A DNA stretch of 64,000 nt from Mucilaginibacter pankratovii (GCF_014773265.1 NZ_JACWMY010000005.1:248001-312000), one strand, 5' to 3'; counted from the first letter of the stretch, positions 34,911 to 43,687 are shown. The notes: generated by a model not told the origin, from the sequence alone. A program made the numbers and translations.

Positions 34911-35306
34911 TTAATTAGATACAGATTGCAATGTTATCCGGCTTGTTTCCATCGAAAGCAAGCGTTTTACAACTTCAAGCAAATCCTCCAAATCGAATGG
35001 CTTGCTGATGACAGCATCGCAACCATAAACCTTTAAATCGAGTCCCGGCTGTGTATATGCGCTGAAAATAACGACGGGAATATGCAAGAATTGCGGATGT
35101 GCCTTGATAGTTTGGCAAATTTCACCGCCGTTACCATCGGATAAACGGTAATCTAAAATGATAAGATCTGGTTGAAACTGTTCAGCGAGTGGAAGGAATC
35201 CAGCGCTTGTCACGACGCTTTTAACATCGTAGTTATCGTAAGCCAATACTTCTTCGACGATCTGGACAATATCCAGGTTGTCGTCCAGCAACAAGATTTT
35301 CTTCAT
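34911..35306 (-). CDS. Single-domain response regulator
   Basis: The 131-residue protein is a bare receiver domain. Acidic pocket residues are in LLLDDN, the phospho-acceptor is D52 in LIILDYRLSDG, and the conserved lysine is K102 in VISKPFD. There is no output domain, so it should act by protein contact or as a phosphate relay. Such stand-alone receivers are common beside PAS kinases in Sphingobacteriaceae; partner candidates in this element are the kinases at 40415 and 55181. It is a single leftward gene, about 290 nt from the receptor gene. Confidence 0.88.
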   Translation of the reverse strand: MKKILLLDDNLDIVQIVEEVLAYDNYDVKSVVTSAGFLPLAEQFQPDLIILDYRLSDGNGGEICQTIKAHPQFLHIPVVIFSAYTQPGLDLKVYGCDAVISKPFDLEDLLEVVKRLLSMETSRITLQSVSN

Positions 35307-35856
35307 CGGAAGGCTTTCAGTATGGCGATTAGCTCAAAAAGCTGAAAGCGATGAAGTCACGCGGAAGAACGATGCAAAAGCCCATCTTCGCAAGTTGACC
35401 GGGATCAGGTCCTCAATCCATACCTTTTAAAGATAGGTTTTTGTTGGCATAACCTATTATTGATGAACTTAATTGATTATTAATGAATCACATAATAAAC
35501 CATCAACTCCATCTGACATATGAACTCGGTTTTAGAACCAACTCTTTATCTATGACCTAGTAGTAATTAAGTTTTGAATCTGAGAAATTTGTGCGTACAC
35601 GGTGCTGCTGTATAGGAATGCTATCAGGCAGAGAAATGGTCTAATAAGTTTTCGGACAGAGTAGATCATTGAGGTTGATTAGGTTAGTTAGTGATCATTT
35701 AATAACTATTTTCAGCCAAACTACGACGAATAGTTAAGCCATTGACCGATGCATAGCTATTTAACAAAATTTAACTAATCAGTTATAAGCGGTTATATAG
35801 CCTTACTTGGCTTCCCCCATGGATTTCCTTAGATTTGTAATCTATCTACAATAACT
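35307..35856. other. Gene-free AT-rich stretch before the element core genes
   Basis: About 550 nt without a supported gene. At its right end TTG (35807-35809) and TAGATTTG (35830-35837) form a plausible promoter, 20-nt spacing, for the gene at 35857. Confidence 0.5.
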
Positions 35857-36621
35857 ATGAGACCGCAATACTTCAAACATAGGGCGGTGTTCGATTTTAG
35901 TAAGGACACCAATGATGTCGGCTTTCCTTTGCCATGGAATAAGGGTAATGAAGACAATCATTTCCTTTATCGCCTGTACAGAAAGAATAAAGATCATTAC
36001 GAATCTTTATATCAGCATCATCTTGACTTTTTTTTAACGCTGTACACTGACGCAACCGAGCAGGAGTTCTTTGTCCATGTTAAGCAAATCGTAACCGATG
36101 CCATCAGCGAACTTATTAATAAAAACCGCTATACCTCAAAACATGCAAGGGAGCGACAAAACCGCATGCAATTGCAGGAGTTTTTAGAGTATCTGAATAC
36201 GCTTGATCAATGGTTTATCCAGTCAACCGACCAGGAGACGATTAAACGCCAATTAGAAGAGATAGCCAAACTTATCAATGAAAACAAAAAACTCAAGGAA
36301 GAAAATAAAAAATTGCGCGAATTAGAGACCAAAGATTATATCGACATTCGCGAAGGGAGGCACAAAACGCTATATCACCTTATGTTACAGATCAGAGAGC
36401 TTAAACTGGAAGACAATAAGGAGCTCACCAATGCCACTACGCTCAATATTTGGTGTAAGATGATTGCCAAGTACTTCAGAGTGGGCGGAAAAGAAATCAG
36501 CTTTGAGAGCGTAAAGCCTTATTTTCCACCGGAGAACAGTGCAGACCTTACCAAATATAAAGACATACCTAAGAAAGATCAGCTTTTTACCATCATTCCT
36601 GCGAGGAAAAGAAGCTTGTAA
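35857..36621 (+). CDS. Conserved mobile-element protein with central coiled coil
   Basis: I do not recognise a named family for this 254-residue protein. A relative of equal length lies at 62775 in the second element. Both have an N-terminal region with a Y-KHHLxFxL-like stretch, a lysine/glutamate-rich coiled coil (about residues 135-165) and a C-terminal WCKMIAKYFRVGGKEISFESVKPYF segment. The C-terminal block faintly recalls RteC regulators, but I do not assign it. Position is constant, directly before two small helix-turn-helix genes and the mobilization genes, so a role in excision or transfer control is likely. Confidence 0.65.
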   Translation: MRPQYFKHRAVFDFSKDTNDVGFPLPWNKGNEDNHFLYRLYRKNKDHYESLYQHHLDFFLTLYTDATEQEFFVHVKQIVTDAISELINKNRYTSKHARERQNRMQLQEFLEYLNTLDQWFIQSTDQETIKRQLEEIAKLINENKKLKEENKKLRELETKDYIDIREGRHKTLYHLMLQIRELKLEDNKELTNATTLNIWCKMIAKYFRVGGKEISFESVKPYFPPENSADLTKYKDIPKKDQLFTIIPARKRSL

Positions 36622-36781
36622 AAATATCAGCTTAATCATACCTGCCTTAATCCACGCTTTTTAACAACTATCTGTATTAGAGTTCATTAGTTGTTGCTCT
36701 ATCTTTTCAATAACCCCTCAAATATGACCTTCTAATTTTTGGAGGTCAGCCATGCGCTGCTTTTCTGCTTTCATTTGCGGC

Positions 36782-37054
36782 ATGGAAATAATCAATTACG
36801 AAGCCCTAAGCCGCTGCATCAGGGATGCAGTCAGGGCAGAATTACAGGAACATTTTAAGAAAGGCAGTAGCCCGCCCCAACAGATCAATGAACGGCTATT
36901 GTCCAAAAAAGAACTATCGGACGAGTTAGGGGTGTCATTGGTGACTGTCACAGACTGGATGAAAAAGGGATTACCTTTTTTGCGCCTGCACAAAAGGGTG
37001 TATTTCAAAATGAGCGAAGTGCTCAAAATCATGCAACAAAAAATTAAAGATTAA
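36782..37054 (+). CDS. Excisionase-like helix-turn-helix protein 1
   Basis: From the ATG at 36782 the protein has 90 residues; a start at 36752 would add ten and is not supported by the second element, whose homologue starts at the matching ATG. LLSKKELSDELGVSLVTVTDWMKKGLPFLRLHKRVYFKMSEV is a MerR/excisionase-type winged helix. Proteins like this bind attachment regions and control excision, or activate neighbouring genes. The homologue at 63699 is nearly identical, including at nucleotide level. It is followed by the second small DNA-binding gene. Confidence 0.78.
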   Translation: MEIINYEALSRCIRDAVRAELQEHFKKGSSPPQQINERLLSKKELSDELGVSLVTVTDWMKKGLPFLRLHKRVYFKMSEVLKIMQQKIKD

Positions 37055-37064
37055 GGAGGGAAAG

Positions 37065-37325
37065 ATGAACATCGAATTTATCACCAAGGATGATTTACGT
37101 AAGATCGAGAATTTATTAGGCGAGATCAAGGGTCTTATAAAACCCGGTCAGGGACAAAGTAAACAGTGGCTGAAAAGCTACGAGGTAAGGAAGCTATTAA
37201 ACATTTCGCCCGGTACCTTACAGAATTTAAGAGTTAACGGAACACTCCGTTATACCAAGATCGGCGGGCTGCTTTATTACAAGTTAGAAGACATTGAAAA
37301 GCTATTGGAGGGCAACGCCAGGTGA
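37065..37325 (+). CDS. Excisionase-like helix-turn-helix protein 2
   Basis: The 86-residue protein has a C-terminal excisionase/MerR-like domain: WLKSYEVRKLLNISPGTLQNLRVNGTLRYTKIGGLLYYKLEDIEKLL. The N-terminal 35 residues are helical. A strong Shine-Dalgarno AAGGAGG (37053-37059) precedes the ATG, unusual for Bacteroidota genes; the matching gene in element 2 (63980) has the same site. Two consecutive small HTH proteins at this location are typical of IntDOT-type elements, where they control excision. Immediately downstream lies the hairpin cluster and the mobilization genes. Confidence 0.8.
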   Translation: MNIEFITKDDLRKIENLLGEIKGLIKPGQGQSKQWLKSYEVRKLLNISPGTLQNLRVNGTLRYTKIGGLLYYKLEDIEKLLEGNAR

Positions 37326-37340
37326 GGAAAAAAAGCAACT

Positions 37341-37552
37341 CCGATGCGAAGCATCGGAAAAAACAACGGGCGAAGACCAAAGCGAAGCTTTGATAAAAAG
37401 AGCCGCACAGTATACCGCTTGCGGTATAGCTGTATAGTTGTCTATACCGGCCGGAGGCCGTTAACAAAAGGCATTTGCCGATAAGAAGCAAGTTTGTGTT
37501 TTTGGTACCCAAAAACTCCGTTGCAGCCTACGGCTGAACGGCAAACTTGCTT
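37341..37552. repeat. Hairpin cluster upstream of mobilization genes, candidate oriT
   Basis: Six perfect hairpins lie within 212 nt. They are 37341-37357 (7-bp stem, GAA loop), 37378-37392 (6 bp, GAA loop), 37411-37428 (8 bp, TT loop), 37448-37460 (5 bp, GGA loop), 37498-37516 (8 bp, TAC loop) and 37524-37536 (5 bp, TAC loop). The last two are enclosed by an 11-bp inverted repeat (37486-37496 with 37542-37552). The region has no gene and directly precedes the MobC-like gene, where oriT is usually found. Confidence 0.6.
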
Positions 37553-37618
37553 TTTGCTCCCGATGGTCGCAAAAAGGAAAAATAAAAAAAGTGATGGGAT
37601 TAAGACAGCGTGAGGCGT

Positions 37619-38011
37619 ATGGAAACGAACGAAAAATTATCGGTTAAAACCGAAAAACCAAAACATAAAGGTGGCAGGCCAAAAGTTAAGGTCAAGCGTG
37701 AAACACATGTCAAAGTCCGGTTAACCGCTACAGAGCGTTTTATGATTGCCGCGAGAGCTAAAGATGCAGGTATGCGCATTAGTGATTGGATAAGGGCGGC
37801 GGCAAAGACCGCAAAAGTAGTGGCACGTTTAAAGCCGGAGGATCTACAGATCATGCGGATGCTTGCAGGGTTAGCCAACAACCTGAACCAGTTAACGAAG
37901 TTGGCTCACCGGGACGGCATTTTAACGATTGCGATTAAATGCGGTAATCTTCTGATTGAAATAGACCAGGCATTAAAATATTTTAACAGCGATGATCGGC
38001 AAGATACCTAA
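37619..38011 (+). CDS. MobC-like relaxosome accessory protein
   Basis: The protein has about 130 residues from the ATG at 37619; a GTG at 37610 is an alternative. It matches the bacterial mobilization protein MobC/MbpC type: a basic N-terminus (KHKGGRPKVKVKRET), a ribbon-helix-helix-like VKVRLTATERFMIAARAKDAGMRISDWIR, and LMRMLAGLANNLNQLTKLAHR. This group binds near oriT and helps the relaxase open DNA. It overlaps the relaxase gene by 20 nt, so the two are translated together. The hairpin cluster is 65 nt upstream. Confidence 0.83.
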   Translation: METNEKLSVKTEKPKHKGGRPKVKVKRETHVKVRLTATERFMIAARAKDAGMRISDWIRAAAKTAKVVARLKPEDLQIMRMLAGLANNLNQLTKLAHRDGILTIAIKCGNLLIEIDQALKYFNSDDRQDT

Positions 38012-38942
38012 ACCCGGTAAAAGCTTTGGCGGCTGTATTGAGTATAACGTCTTGAAAAAAGAGGCGGCCATACTTTATGCGGATGGCGTGCGCATCGACA
38101 AGACAGCGCACATTATTGACGACTTTAATATGCAGCGCAAAATGAACCCCGGCTTAGGTCAGGCAGTAGGCCATATTTCGTTAAGCTGGAGCCCGGAGGA
38201 TAAGGAAAGGCTAAATGATGAAAAAATGGTCAGCATTGCCAAAGAGTACCTCCAACGAATGAAAATACAGGACACGCAGTTACTGATCGTTAAGCACAAA
38301 GACCGGGCGCACCCGCATATTCATATTGTTTATAACCGGGTTAATAACGAGGGTAAAACAATCCCTGATAGTTTCCAGCACCTGAAAAACATTAAGATCA
38401 GTAAAGAGCTAACCTTAAAGTATGGCATGCATATCGGGCAGGATAAGGAAAAGGTTAACCGACCGCAATTAAAAGGTATTGATAAGCTGAAATATGAATT
38501 ATACGACACCACTAAAGCGGTAAGCCAAAAGGTTACCAGTATGGCAGAACTTAAACAGGAACTGCTAAAGCAGGGCATTGGGATGCGGTTCAAATACAAA
38601 AGCGGCACGTTGGAAAAACAGGGCATTAGTTTCAGTAAAGGCGACTATAAGTTTAAAGGGTCAGAGATTGACCGTAGTTTAAGCTATGGCAGGTTGAGCA
38701 AACAGATTGAGCAACAAGCACAGCAGAAGCAAGCCGAAGAGCAACGCCCGACCTTAGCGCAGCAGCTAAGGGAAGTCATAAACAGGGGGCCAGTTAAAGA
38801 GCAATCCGGTCACCATTCGGTAATTGACTTGTTTGGCCGTATTCCAATCATTACACCTGAACCGGAACCTGATCCGTACCGCAGGAAAAAAAGAAAGGGC
38901 CAGGGTAACGATCAAGACCAAAGCCAGGGCATTAGCAGATAA
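37992..38942 (+). CDS. Relaxase/mobilization nuclease
   Basis: The 316-residue protein has the relaxase core. FGGCIEYNVLKK near residues 11-22 contains Y17, a candidate nicking tyrosine; the three-histidine metal site is HPHIHIVYNRVN near 102-113. A basic, glutamine-rich C-terminus follows (KQIEQQAQQKQAEEQRP). It should nick oriT and lead the strand into a recipient through a helper element's pore. Short relaxases of about 300-420 residues are typical of Bacteroidota mobilizable elements. It is followed by a membrane coiled-coil protein often seen in this place. Confidence 0.9.
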   Translation: MIGKIPKPGKSFGGCIEYNVLKKEAAILYADGVRIDKTAHIIDDFNMQRKMNPGLGQAVGHISLSWSPEDKERLNDEKMVSIAKEYLQRMKIQDTQLLIVKHKDRAHPHIHIVYNRVNNEGKTIPDSFQHLKNIKISKELTLKYGMHIGQDKEKVNRPQLKGIDKLKYELYDTTKAVSQKVTSMAELKQELLKQGIGMRFKYKSGTLEKQGISFSKGDYKFKGSEIDRSLSYGRLSKQIEQQAQQKQAEEQRPTLAQQLREVINRGPVKEQSGHHSVIDLFGRIPIITPEPEPDPYRRKKRKGQGNDQDQSQGISR

Positions 38943-38982
38943 TAAATAACAAGATTAATGGACAACAAAAAATTATTAAGAC

Positions 38983-39642
38983 ATGGGAACGCACGAAGAA
39001 AATAATATGCAGCAAGAGATTATAGATAGTATGGCTAAAAAGGTTACAGACCTTGAAAAAAGACAGTCCAAAATTGAGGAACTTGGTTTAAGCGCCCTGC
39101 CATCAAAAGTTAAGGAATTGGAAAGTAAGGTAACAGAAACAGCCAATACGCAAACGCTGGAGAACACCAAGCAGTTAGAGCGTTTTGATAAACAACTTAA
39201 CGGGTTTGATGAAAAGATAAATGCCATACCTAAAGAAATACCCATTAAATATAATGTTCAGTTTGATACAAAATCAAAGTTTATCATTAGGACAATTTTA
39301 GGGTTAGGGCTTGCGGGTGCCATTATGCTTGCCGTCTCTATATGCTTATGGATTGAAAACAGCCGTAGGGCTGATGAAACAAACAAATTCCTTATCCTAC
39401 GGGGCTTTTATCCCAATGTGGCAAAATATATTGATACTGCTTATATCAGCAACGCCGACTTCCTGATTAAAAAGGCAAAGGCTAATATTGATGAACAGCA
39501 AACCATGTCAGAAGCGGCATTTGAAGCGAAACAGGCTGCTGAAGAAAGCAAGATGGCAGATGAAAAGTTAATGGCTCTAAAGCGTAAAAATCAACCTGTG
39601 AAAAAGACCACGAAAAAAACAACACGACCAAACCCTAACTGA
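38983..39642 (+). CDS. Membrane-anchored coiled-coil mobilization accessory protein
   Basis: The 219-residue protein has an N-terminal coiled coil (about 8-75), one strong transmembrane helix (IRTILGLGLAGAIMLAVSIC, about 101-120), and a charged C-terminal tail rich in lysine and alanine. The layout suggests the N-terminal part is cytoplasmic. It is encoded 40 nt after the relaxase and followed by a terminator, so it belongs to the mobilization transcript. Proteins like this accompany relaxases in Bacteroidota elements; they may tether the relaxosome to the membrane. That role is inference. Confidence 0.68.
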   Translation: MGTHEENNMQQEIIDSMAKKVTDLEKRQSKIEELGLSALPSKVKELESKVTETANTQTLENTKQLERFDKQLNGFDEKINAIPKEIPIKYNVQFDTKSKFIIRTILGLGLAGAIMLAVSICLWIENSRRADETNKFLILRGFYPNVAKYIDTAYISNADFLIKKAKANIDEQQTMSEAAFEAKQAAEESKMADEKLMALKRKNQPVKKTTKKTTRPNPN

Positions 39643-39794
39643 TAGAAACAATTAAAATCCCCCCGGCTAATTCTTTGAAATGTTTTCTAAGAAAAAATAG
39701 CACTGACTTAAAAGTATGTATTTGTAATTTGATAAATTAAAGTATATTTAGAAATCTAAGCACATCTACGTGCTTTTGTGATAAGGTTTAGGTT

Positions 39795-39830
39795 AGAAAA
39801 GCTCGGCGCGATGCCCGGCTTTTCTTATTT
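39795..39830 (+). terminator. Terminator after the mobilization operon
   Basis: AGAAAAGC (39795-39802) pairs with GCTTTTCT (39818-39825), with a GC-rich inner part and TATTTT after it. Confidence 0.7.
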
Positions 39831-39932
39831 TGGCACTTTTTCTATATTAGGAAGGCTTTTTTAATGTAACAATTTAGTTGTATTATTCCACAACATAATT
39901 ATTATATTGCCCGTACAAACCTTATTATAATA

Positions 39933-40208
39933 ATGGTACGAGTTAAAGCCCTAAACCAGTTTCACAAGGCCATTGTGAATGTTAAAAAAGAAGCTCATAA
40001 AATGCGGCTGGAATTAGAACGTGCAGAAGCATGGTATGAAGCGAAAGACAAATATTATAAACTCAGTAAAAAAGGCCAGGAATGGCCCCGACATCTTTTT
40101 GAAGTCCGTCAATTAGTTGAGGCAATTGAAGATCTGGAATTTGTAGGTCGAAAATTCAATATCAGTAATGGGGAAGTGGTATTGCCGAAAATAAAATCGT
40201 ATTCATAA
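39933..40208 (+). CDS. Small hypothetical, helical protein
   Basis: The 91-residue protein is not one I recognise. It is highly charged and helical (VKKEAHKMRLELERAEAWYEAKDKYYKLSKKG), with a hydrophobic-poor C-terminus. No signal or membrane segment is visible. It lies alone between the mobilization terminator and the leftward kinase gene, with AT-rich DNA on both sides. Composition supports a real gene, but a function cannot be proposed. Confidence 0.5.
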   Translation: MVRVKALNQFHKAIVNVKKEAHKMRLELERAEAWYEAKDKYYKLSKKGQEWPRHLFEVRQLVEAIEDLEFVGRKFNISNGEVVLPKIKSYS

Positions 40209-40275
40209 ACTTAACTGTAAATACGGTGCGTTCAGCAATTTTATTAACTTCATGGTTTCCAATTAATTGTGCAGG

Positions 40276-40446
40276 ATGAAAATAGGTAAGCTTATTGACC
40301 GCAACTTTTCTACGGCCTCTGTCTTAGGGGTTAAAAGCCATATCATTTTGCTCACCGATTATGAGCGTGGAAAGTATACTTGGTCAAGGCAGCACATTCA
40401 GGTGTTCCTGTCAATTAAATATCGCTTCTCCTGGGCAATAGGATAG
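40276..40446 (+). CDS. Possible small protein, convergent with the kinase gene
   Basis: An ATG-led frame of 56 residues (start KIGKLIDRNFSTASVLGVKS) reaches into the last codons of the kinase gene on the other strand. Residue composition is reasonable in the first 40 positions. No homologue is recognised and it could be a truncated gene or chance. Confidence 0.25.
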   Translation: MKIGKLIDRNFSTASVLGVKSHIILLTDYERGKYTWSRQHIQVFLSIKYRFSWAIG

Positions 40447-41872
40447 TAAATGTCGTGCCTGAACCAGGTTCGCTGGTGACGCTAATTTCCCCACCCAACA
40501 CATCAATATGGCTTTTGACCAGAAACATCCCGAGCCCCTTTCCTTCCACATCGGTATGAAACCTTTTATAGGGTTTAAATAATTCCGCGCTATGGCGTTC
40601 CAGATCGATGCCGCGGCCATTGTCGGATAAAACGATATGGATCATCGTTTCCTCATATGAAATACCCAAGGTAATGATCGGATCACTTTCCGACCGGTAT
40701 TTGATTGCATTGGTGATGAGGTTAAAAAAGACACTATAGATATAGGCTTTATGAGAATAGAGGAGAAACGTTCCTTGCGTCACTTCGATCCGCACTTGAT
40801 TCCGCAAGATATTATCAGCCAGATCTGTTTTTATGTTGCGGATCATTTCGTAAAGATCGATCCGCTCCATTGTCAATTCCACCGAACTATCTGTCGCGTT
40901 CAGAATTTTGCTGAGATCTATAATCACTTCATCCAGCCGAGATATGGAGTTTTTTAAATTGTTGGTGCAATAGGCGACCGTTTCCGGGTCATCTTTCTCG
41001 ATTTCCAGCAACGTGGCGATCCCCATGATATTCGCAACCGGGGAACGCAGATTGTGTGAAACAATATAACCGAACTCCTGTAACTCTCGGTTATGTTTAT
41101 ACAAATCATCGGTAATTCGCTTCATTTCTTTAAGCGCCAGTTTCCGTTCGCTGATGTCGTGCATGGCTCCAACCATCCGCACGGCGGTACCTTCTTTATC
41201 ACGAATCACAAAACCACGGTCCACTACATCGGCAAAAGTTCTGTCCGCTCTTCTGTAACGATATTCTTCCTTCCAGTTTGTTTCCTTACCTTGAAGAATC
41301 ACCTGAATACTTTCTGTTACCCGTTTGATATCATCCGGGCAAATGTGCGATGTCCAGGACTCAATTCCTGGGCTGATTTCGGCCTGTTTATAACCGAAGA
41401 TTGTTTCAAAGTTCTCTCCCCAATATAAAGTCCCCTTTACAATATCCCAGTCCCAGATGGCATCAGAAGTCGCACGGGAGACATACTGATAGCGCTGGTT
41501 ACTTTCCTCCAGCGAAATTCTCATTGCCTCTTCCCGTTCGGTGATCAGTCCGCTCCTCGCGATAGCATACAGCAATTGATCCTCTACATCCCACTGGGCC
41601 GACCAGCGCAGTGGTACGATATGACCGTCCTTATGAACATAACGGTTTTGGATCTGTAGTTTCGCCCCACTTATTACTTCGACCAGCGCTTCGGCGGCGA
41701 TACCCAAGTCTGCCGAATCAATAAAGTCTGTATACGATCTGCCGCATAGTTCCTCCGGCGTATAACCGAGTAGATCCAGCGAAGCTTCGCTAACATCGAC
41801 AAAGCGACCCTGCCCATCTATAGTGCAGATGAAATCAGCAGAAAGCTTTAAAAGTTTATCGAGTTTTATCAT
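40415..41872 (-). CDS. PAS-PAS sensor histidine kinase, cytoplasmic
   Basis: The 485-residue protein has no membrane segment. PAS domain 1 covers about residues 5-112 and PAS domain 2 about 123-243, the latter with the PAC signature MVGAMHDISERK. The dimerization box IVSHNLRSPVANI has H273. The ATPase has NLITNAIKYRS (N box), LSDNGRGID (G1) and GKGLGMFLVKSHIDVLGG (G2). It should autophosphorylate in response to an internal signal and pass phosphate to a separate receiver, such as the bare receivers at 34911 or 53953. A 9-bp inverted repeat lies upstream (41893-41946). Confidence 0.88.
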   Translation of the reverse strand: MIKLDKLLKLSADFICTIDGQGRFVDVSEASLDLLGYTPEELCGRSYTDFIDSADLGIAAEALVEVISGAKLQIQNRYVHKDGHIVPLRWSAQWDVEDQLLYAIARSGLITEREEAMRISLEESNQRYQYVSRATSDAIWDWDIVKGTLYWGENFETIFGYKQAEISPGIESWTSHICPDDIKRVTESIQVILQGKETNWKEEYRYRRADRTFADVVDRGFVIRDKEGTAVRMVGAMHDISERKLALKEMKRITDDLYKHNRELQEFGYIVSHNLRSPVANIMGIATLLEIEKDDPETVAYCTNNLKNSISRLDEVIIDLSKILNATDSSVELTMERIDLYEMIRNIKTDLADNILRNQVRIEVTQGTFLLYSHKAYIYSVFFNLITNAIKYRSESDPIITLGISYEETMIHIVLSDNGRGIDLERHSAELFKPYKRFHTDVEGKGLGMFLVKSHIDVLGGEISVTSEPGSGTTFTILLPRRSDI

Positions 41873-42177
41873 CGAAAAATTTATCCGCTAATTAACCTAT
41901 AATATTTTATTTATTAAAAAAAAACACTATAGGTTATGGACTCAGATCGGCTTCGTATTCCAAGCAACCAATACTTTCTCTTTATCGTAAAGATTGCCCA
42001 TTAAGTCCCGGACCGATGCCTGTAACGGCTTGATTTTTACTCATTGGGGCATGCTTACCAGAATAGATTGCCGATATATTTACCGCGAGATCAAAAGAAC
42101 GAACTGACCATTTGGAATAAGGTTAAGTGAGACACTGTGGGATTATTTTTTCAAAATGGAAATAATATTAAAATATT
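41873..42177. other. Gene-free stretch with an inverted repeat upstream of the kinase
   Basis: TAACCTATA (41893-41901) and TATAGGTTA (41938-41946) are perfect inverse copies around an AT-rich 36-nt spacer, in the promoter area of the leftward kinase. No gene is seen. Confidence 0.4.
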
Positions 42178-42414
42178 TTATAGTTTTTCAAGCCCCGTCC
42201 GTTCTTGGTGCAACTTATAGATTGCATCAACTAACAGTGTAAGCTTTTCTTTAAATAGTTCGAAATTCAAACCATCCAAATCTTTCATACCGCTACCCTT
42301 GTCAAGATAGGCGAACATTAACCATTTAAAAAGTTCTTCATCAACTTCATTTAAGGGTTCTTCCCCAAATAAGTCTTCGATTTTTTTCTTCAAAAGTGAC
42401 AGGCCCTCACCCAT
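42178..42414 (-). CDS. Small hypothetical acidic protein
   Basis: From the ATG at 42414 the protein has 78 residues; a longer frame to 42510 has a poor N-terminus. It is acidic and helical (LSLLKKKIEDLFGEEPLNEVDEELFKWLMF) and resembles no family I know. It is divergent from the XRE gene at 42556, with 141 nt between them, and the pair may be co-regulated. A small toxin or partner protein is possible but unproven. Confidence 0.5.
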   Translation of the reverse strand: MGEGLSLLKKKIEDLFGEEPLNEVDEELFKWLMFAYLDKGSGMKDLDGLNFELFKEKLTLLVDAIYKLHQERTGLEKL

Positions 42415-42555
42415 ATTTATTAAACGATTACGATTTAAAATCAGCCAATTAACATTGTTAATGCGATGGCCTTTATCAAAGTTACGATTTGTCGTGTTAT
42501 AACACAACAAATTTGATGGTATAATTTTACAATTTCCCTAATCATTTTATAGATA

Positions 42556-42804
42556 ATGGTTAGCGATTTAGATAAGGGCTTATTAATACAATTCGGAAAA
42601 CGTCTTCGGTCATTAAGACTATCTAAAAAGCTGACTTTGCGCAAAATGGCTTTATTGTGCAATGTGGAATTTGCTGATATTCAGCGTTATGAAACCGGCA
42701 AAGTAAATATTACCTTGCTTTCATTAGGCGAACTTGCAAAGGCACTGGAAATAGAACCAAAAGAATTGTTAGATTTTACCCAGGAGCAAGACCTAAAGCA
42801 TTAA
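42556..42804 (+). CDS. XRE-family helix-turn-helix regulator
   Basis: The 82-residue protein is essentially one Cro/C1 domain: FGKRLRSLRLSKKLTLRKMALLCNVEFADIQRYETGKVNITLLSLGELAKALEIEPKELL. It lacks an effector domain and so probably acts as a simple repressor or antitoxin. It is divergent from the small gene at 42414 and convergent with the gene at 42839. Confidence 0.82.
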   Translation: MVSDLDKGLLIQFGKRLRSLRLSKKLTLRKMALLCNVEFADIQRYETGKVNITLLSLGELAKALEIEPKELLDFTQEQDLKH

Positions 42805-42838
42805 AAAATAACAAATAGCTTATTCTCAAAATTGGTTG

Positions 42839-43282
42839 TTAACCTGTCGGTTTCAGATAGACATAGCGATTATTTTCGTCGTTTTTGATACGTGCCAGTT
42901 TTTTTTCTTTCACCAGGCCGAGTAAAAGACCGGACACCTGGTAGGTATAAACGGTAACATCATACTTTTCAGCGCAAAAATCTGTAATCGCTGAAATAGA
43001 TTGAGGGGTATCAAAAAAGGCACTGCCCAACAGTAGTCTTAAAATTATGGTTAATCCGATCTTTTTTTCTTTTGTTTGAGACACTTCTTTGTCTTGCGGA
43101 TTTGCAGACATAACAACCGTCGGCATGAAAATATCTCCATCTTTTAAATCACTTACATGGGTATTCAAATGATCTAAAACACGCTCTATAACAATGACCT
43201 GCACTGTTTCAGAGTTGAAAGCGTTTATAACGTCGGTAAATTCAATTAATTGCTTTTTTAATTGTTCAGTTTGTTTATACAT
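42839..43282 (-). CDS. Hypothetical protein, possible winged-helix C-terminus
   Basis: The 147-residue protein is not recognised. Residues 80-145 (LTIILRLLLGSAFFDTPQSISAITDFCAEKYDVTVYTYQVSGLLLGLVKEKKLARIKND) read like a winged helix with a C-terminal beta-hairpin that mentions a phenotype such as reading DNA. The N-terminal half is helical. The gene lies 9 nt after an XRE regulator on the same strand, so they are co-transcribed and probably act together. Confidence 0.55.
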   Translation of the reverse strand: MYKQTEQLKKQLIEFTDVINAFNSETVQVIVIERVLDHLNTHVSDLKDGDIFMPTVVMSANPQDKEVSQTKEKKIGLTIILRLLLGSAFFDTPQSISAITDFCAEKYDVTVYTYQVSGLLLGLVKEKKLARIKNDENNRYVYLKPTG

Positions 43283-43291
43283 GCAGAGAAA

Positions 43292-43687
43292 TTATTTTTT
43301 TAATAGATCGTTTTTCTCCCGCTCACTCTGTAACAAACGTTCATAAAGCTTTTTATTTTCTTCAACCAACTCCATTAACTTATCTAATGGATTGAAAGTA
43401 CAGTGATAATTGCCAAATGGCCCGTGATTAACACTGCTGTCATTAAACGTATTAAAATAATTAACCACAGCTTCTTCGCTAAAATTTTTGATAGCATCCG
43501 GTGTTACGCCTAATACCTTAGCTACTTTATCTAAAACATCATCTTCCAAAATATCGCTTTGCTCCATACGGGAAACAGTTTGTTGGCTCACACCCAATTC
43601 AGATGCAAGAGTTTCTTGTTTAATGCCCCGTAGTTCACGGATGCGGCCAATCTTTCGACCGATATTGGTATTAGCAGATGTTTCCAT
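43292..43687 (-). CDS. XRE-family regulator with C-terminal coiled coil
   Basis: I place the start at the ATG at 43687 (131 residues). The longer frame to 43825 adds an arginine-rich tail encoded by GC-rich non-coding DNA. Residues 7-62 are a Cro/C1 domain (IGRIRELRGIKQETLASELGVSQQTVSRMEQ). A middle region with asparagine and histidine residues leads to a terminal coiled coil (LMELVEENKKLYERLLQSEREK). This layout is common among Bacteroidota regulators beside mobile-element cargo. It precedes the hypothetical gene at 42839. Confidence 0.8.
   Translation of the reverse strand: METSANTNIGRKIGRIRELRGIKQETLASELGVSQQTVSRMEQSDILEDDVLDKVAKVLGVTPDAIKNFSEEAVVNYFNTFNDSSVNHGPFGNYHCTFNPLDKLMELVEENKKLYERLLQSEREKNDLLKK

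Noticed and set aside
35857..36621. Assignment of the coiled-coil genes at 35857 and 62775 to the RteC family
   Set aside because: Position and a faint C-terminal similarity suggest it, but the diagnostic C-terminal motifs of RteC are not seen.
37341..37552. CRISPR array
   Set aside because: The hairpins differ in sequence and spacing. There is no repeated unit and no cas gene in the window.
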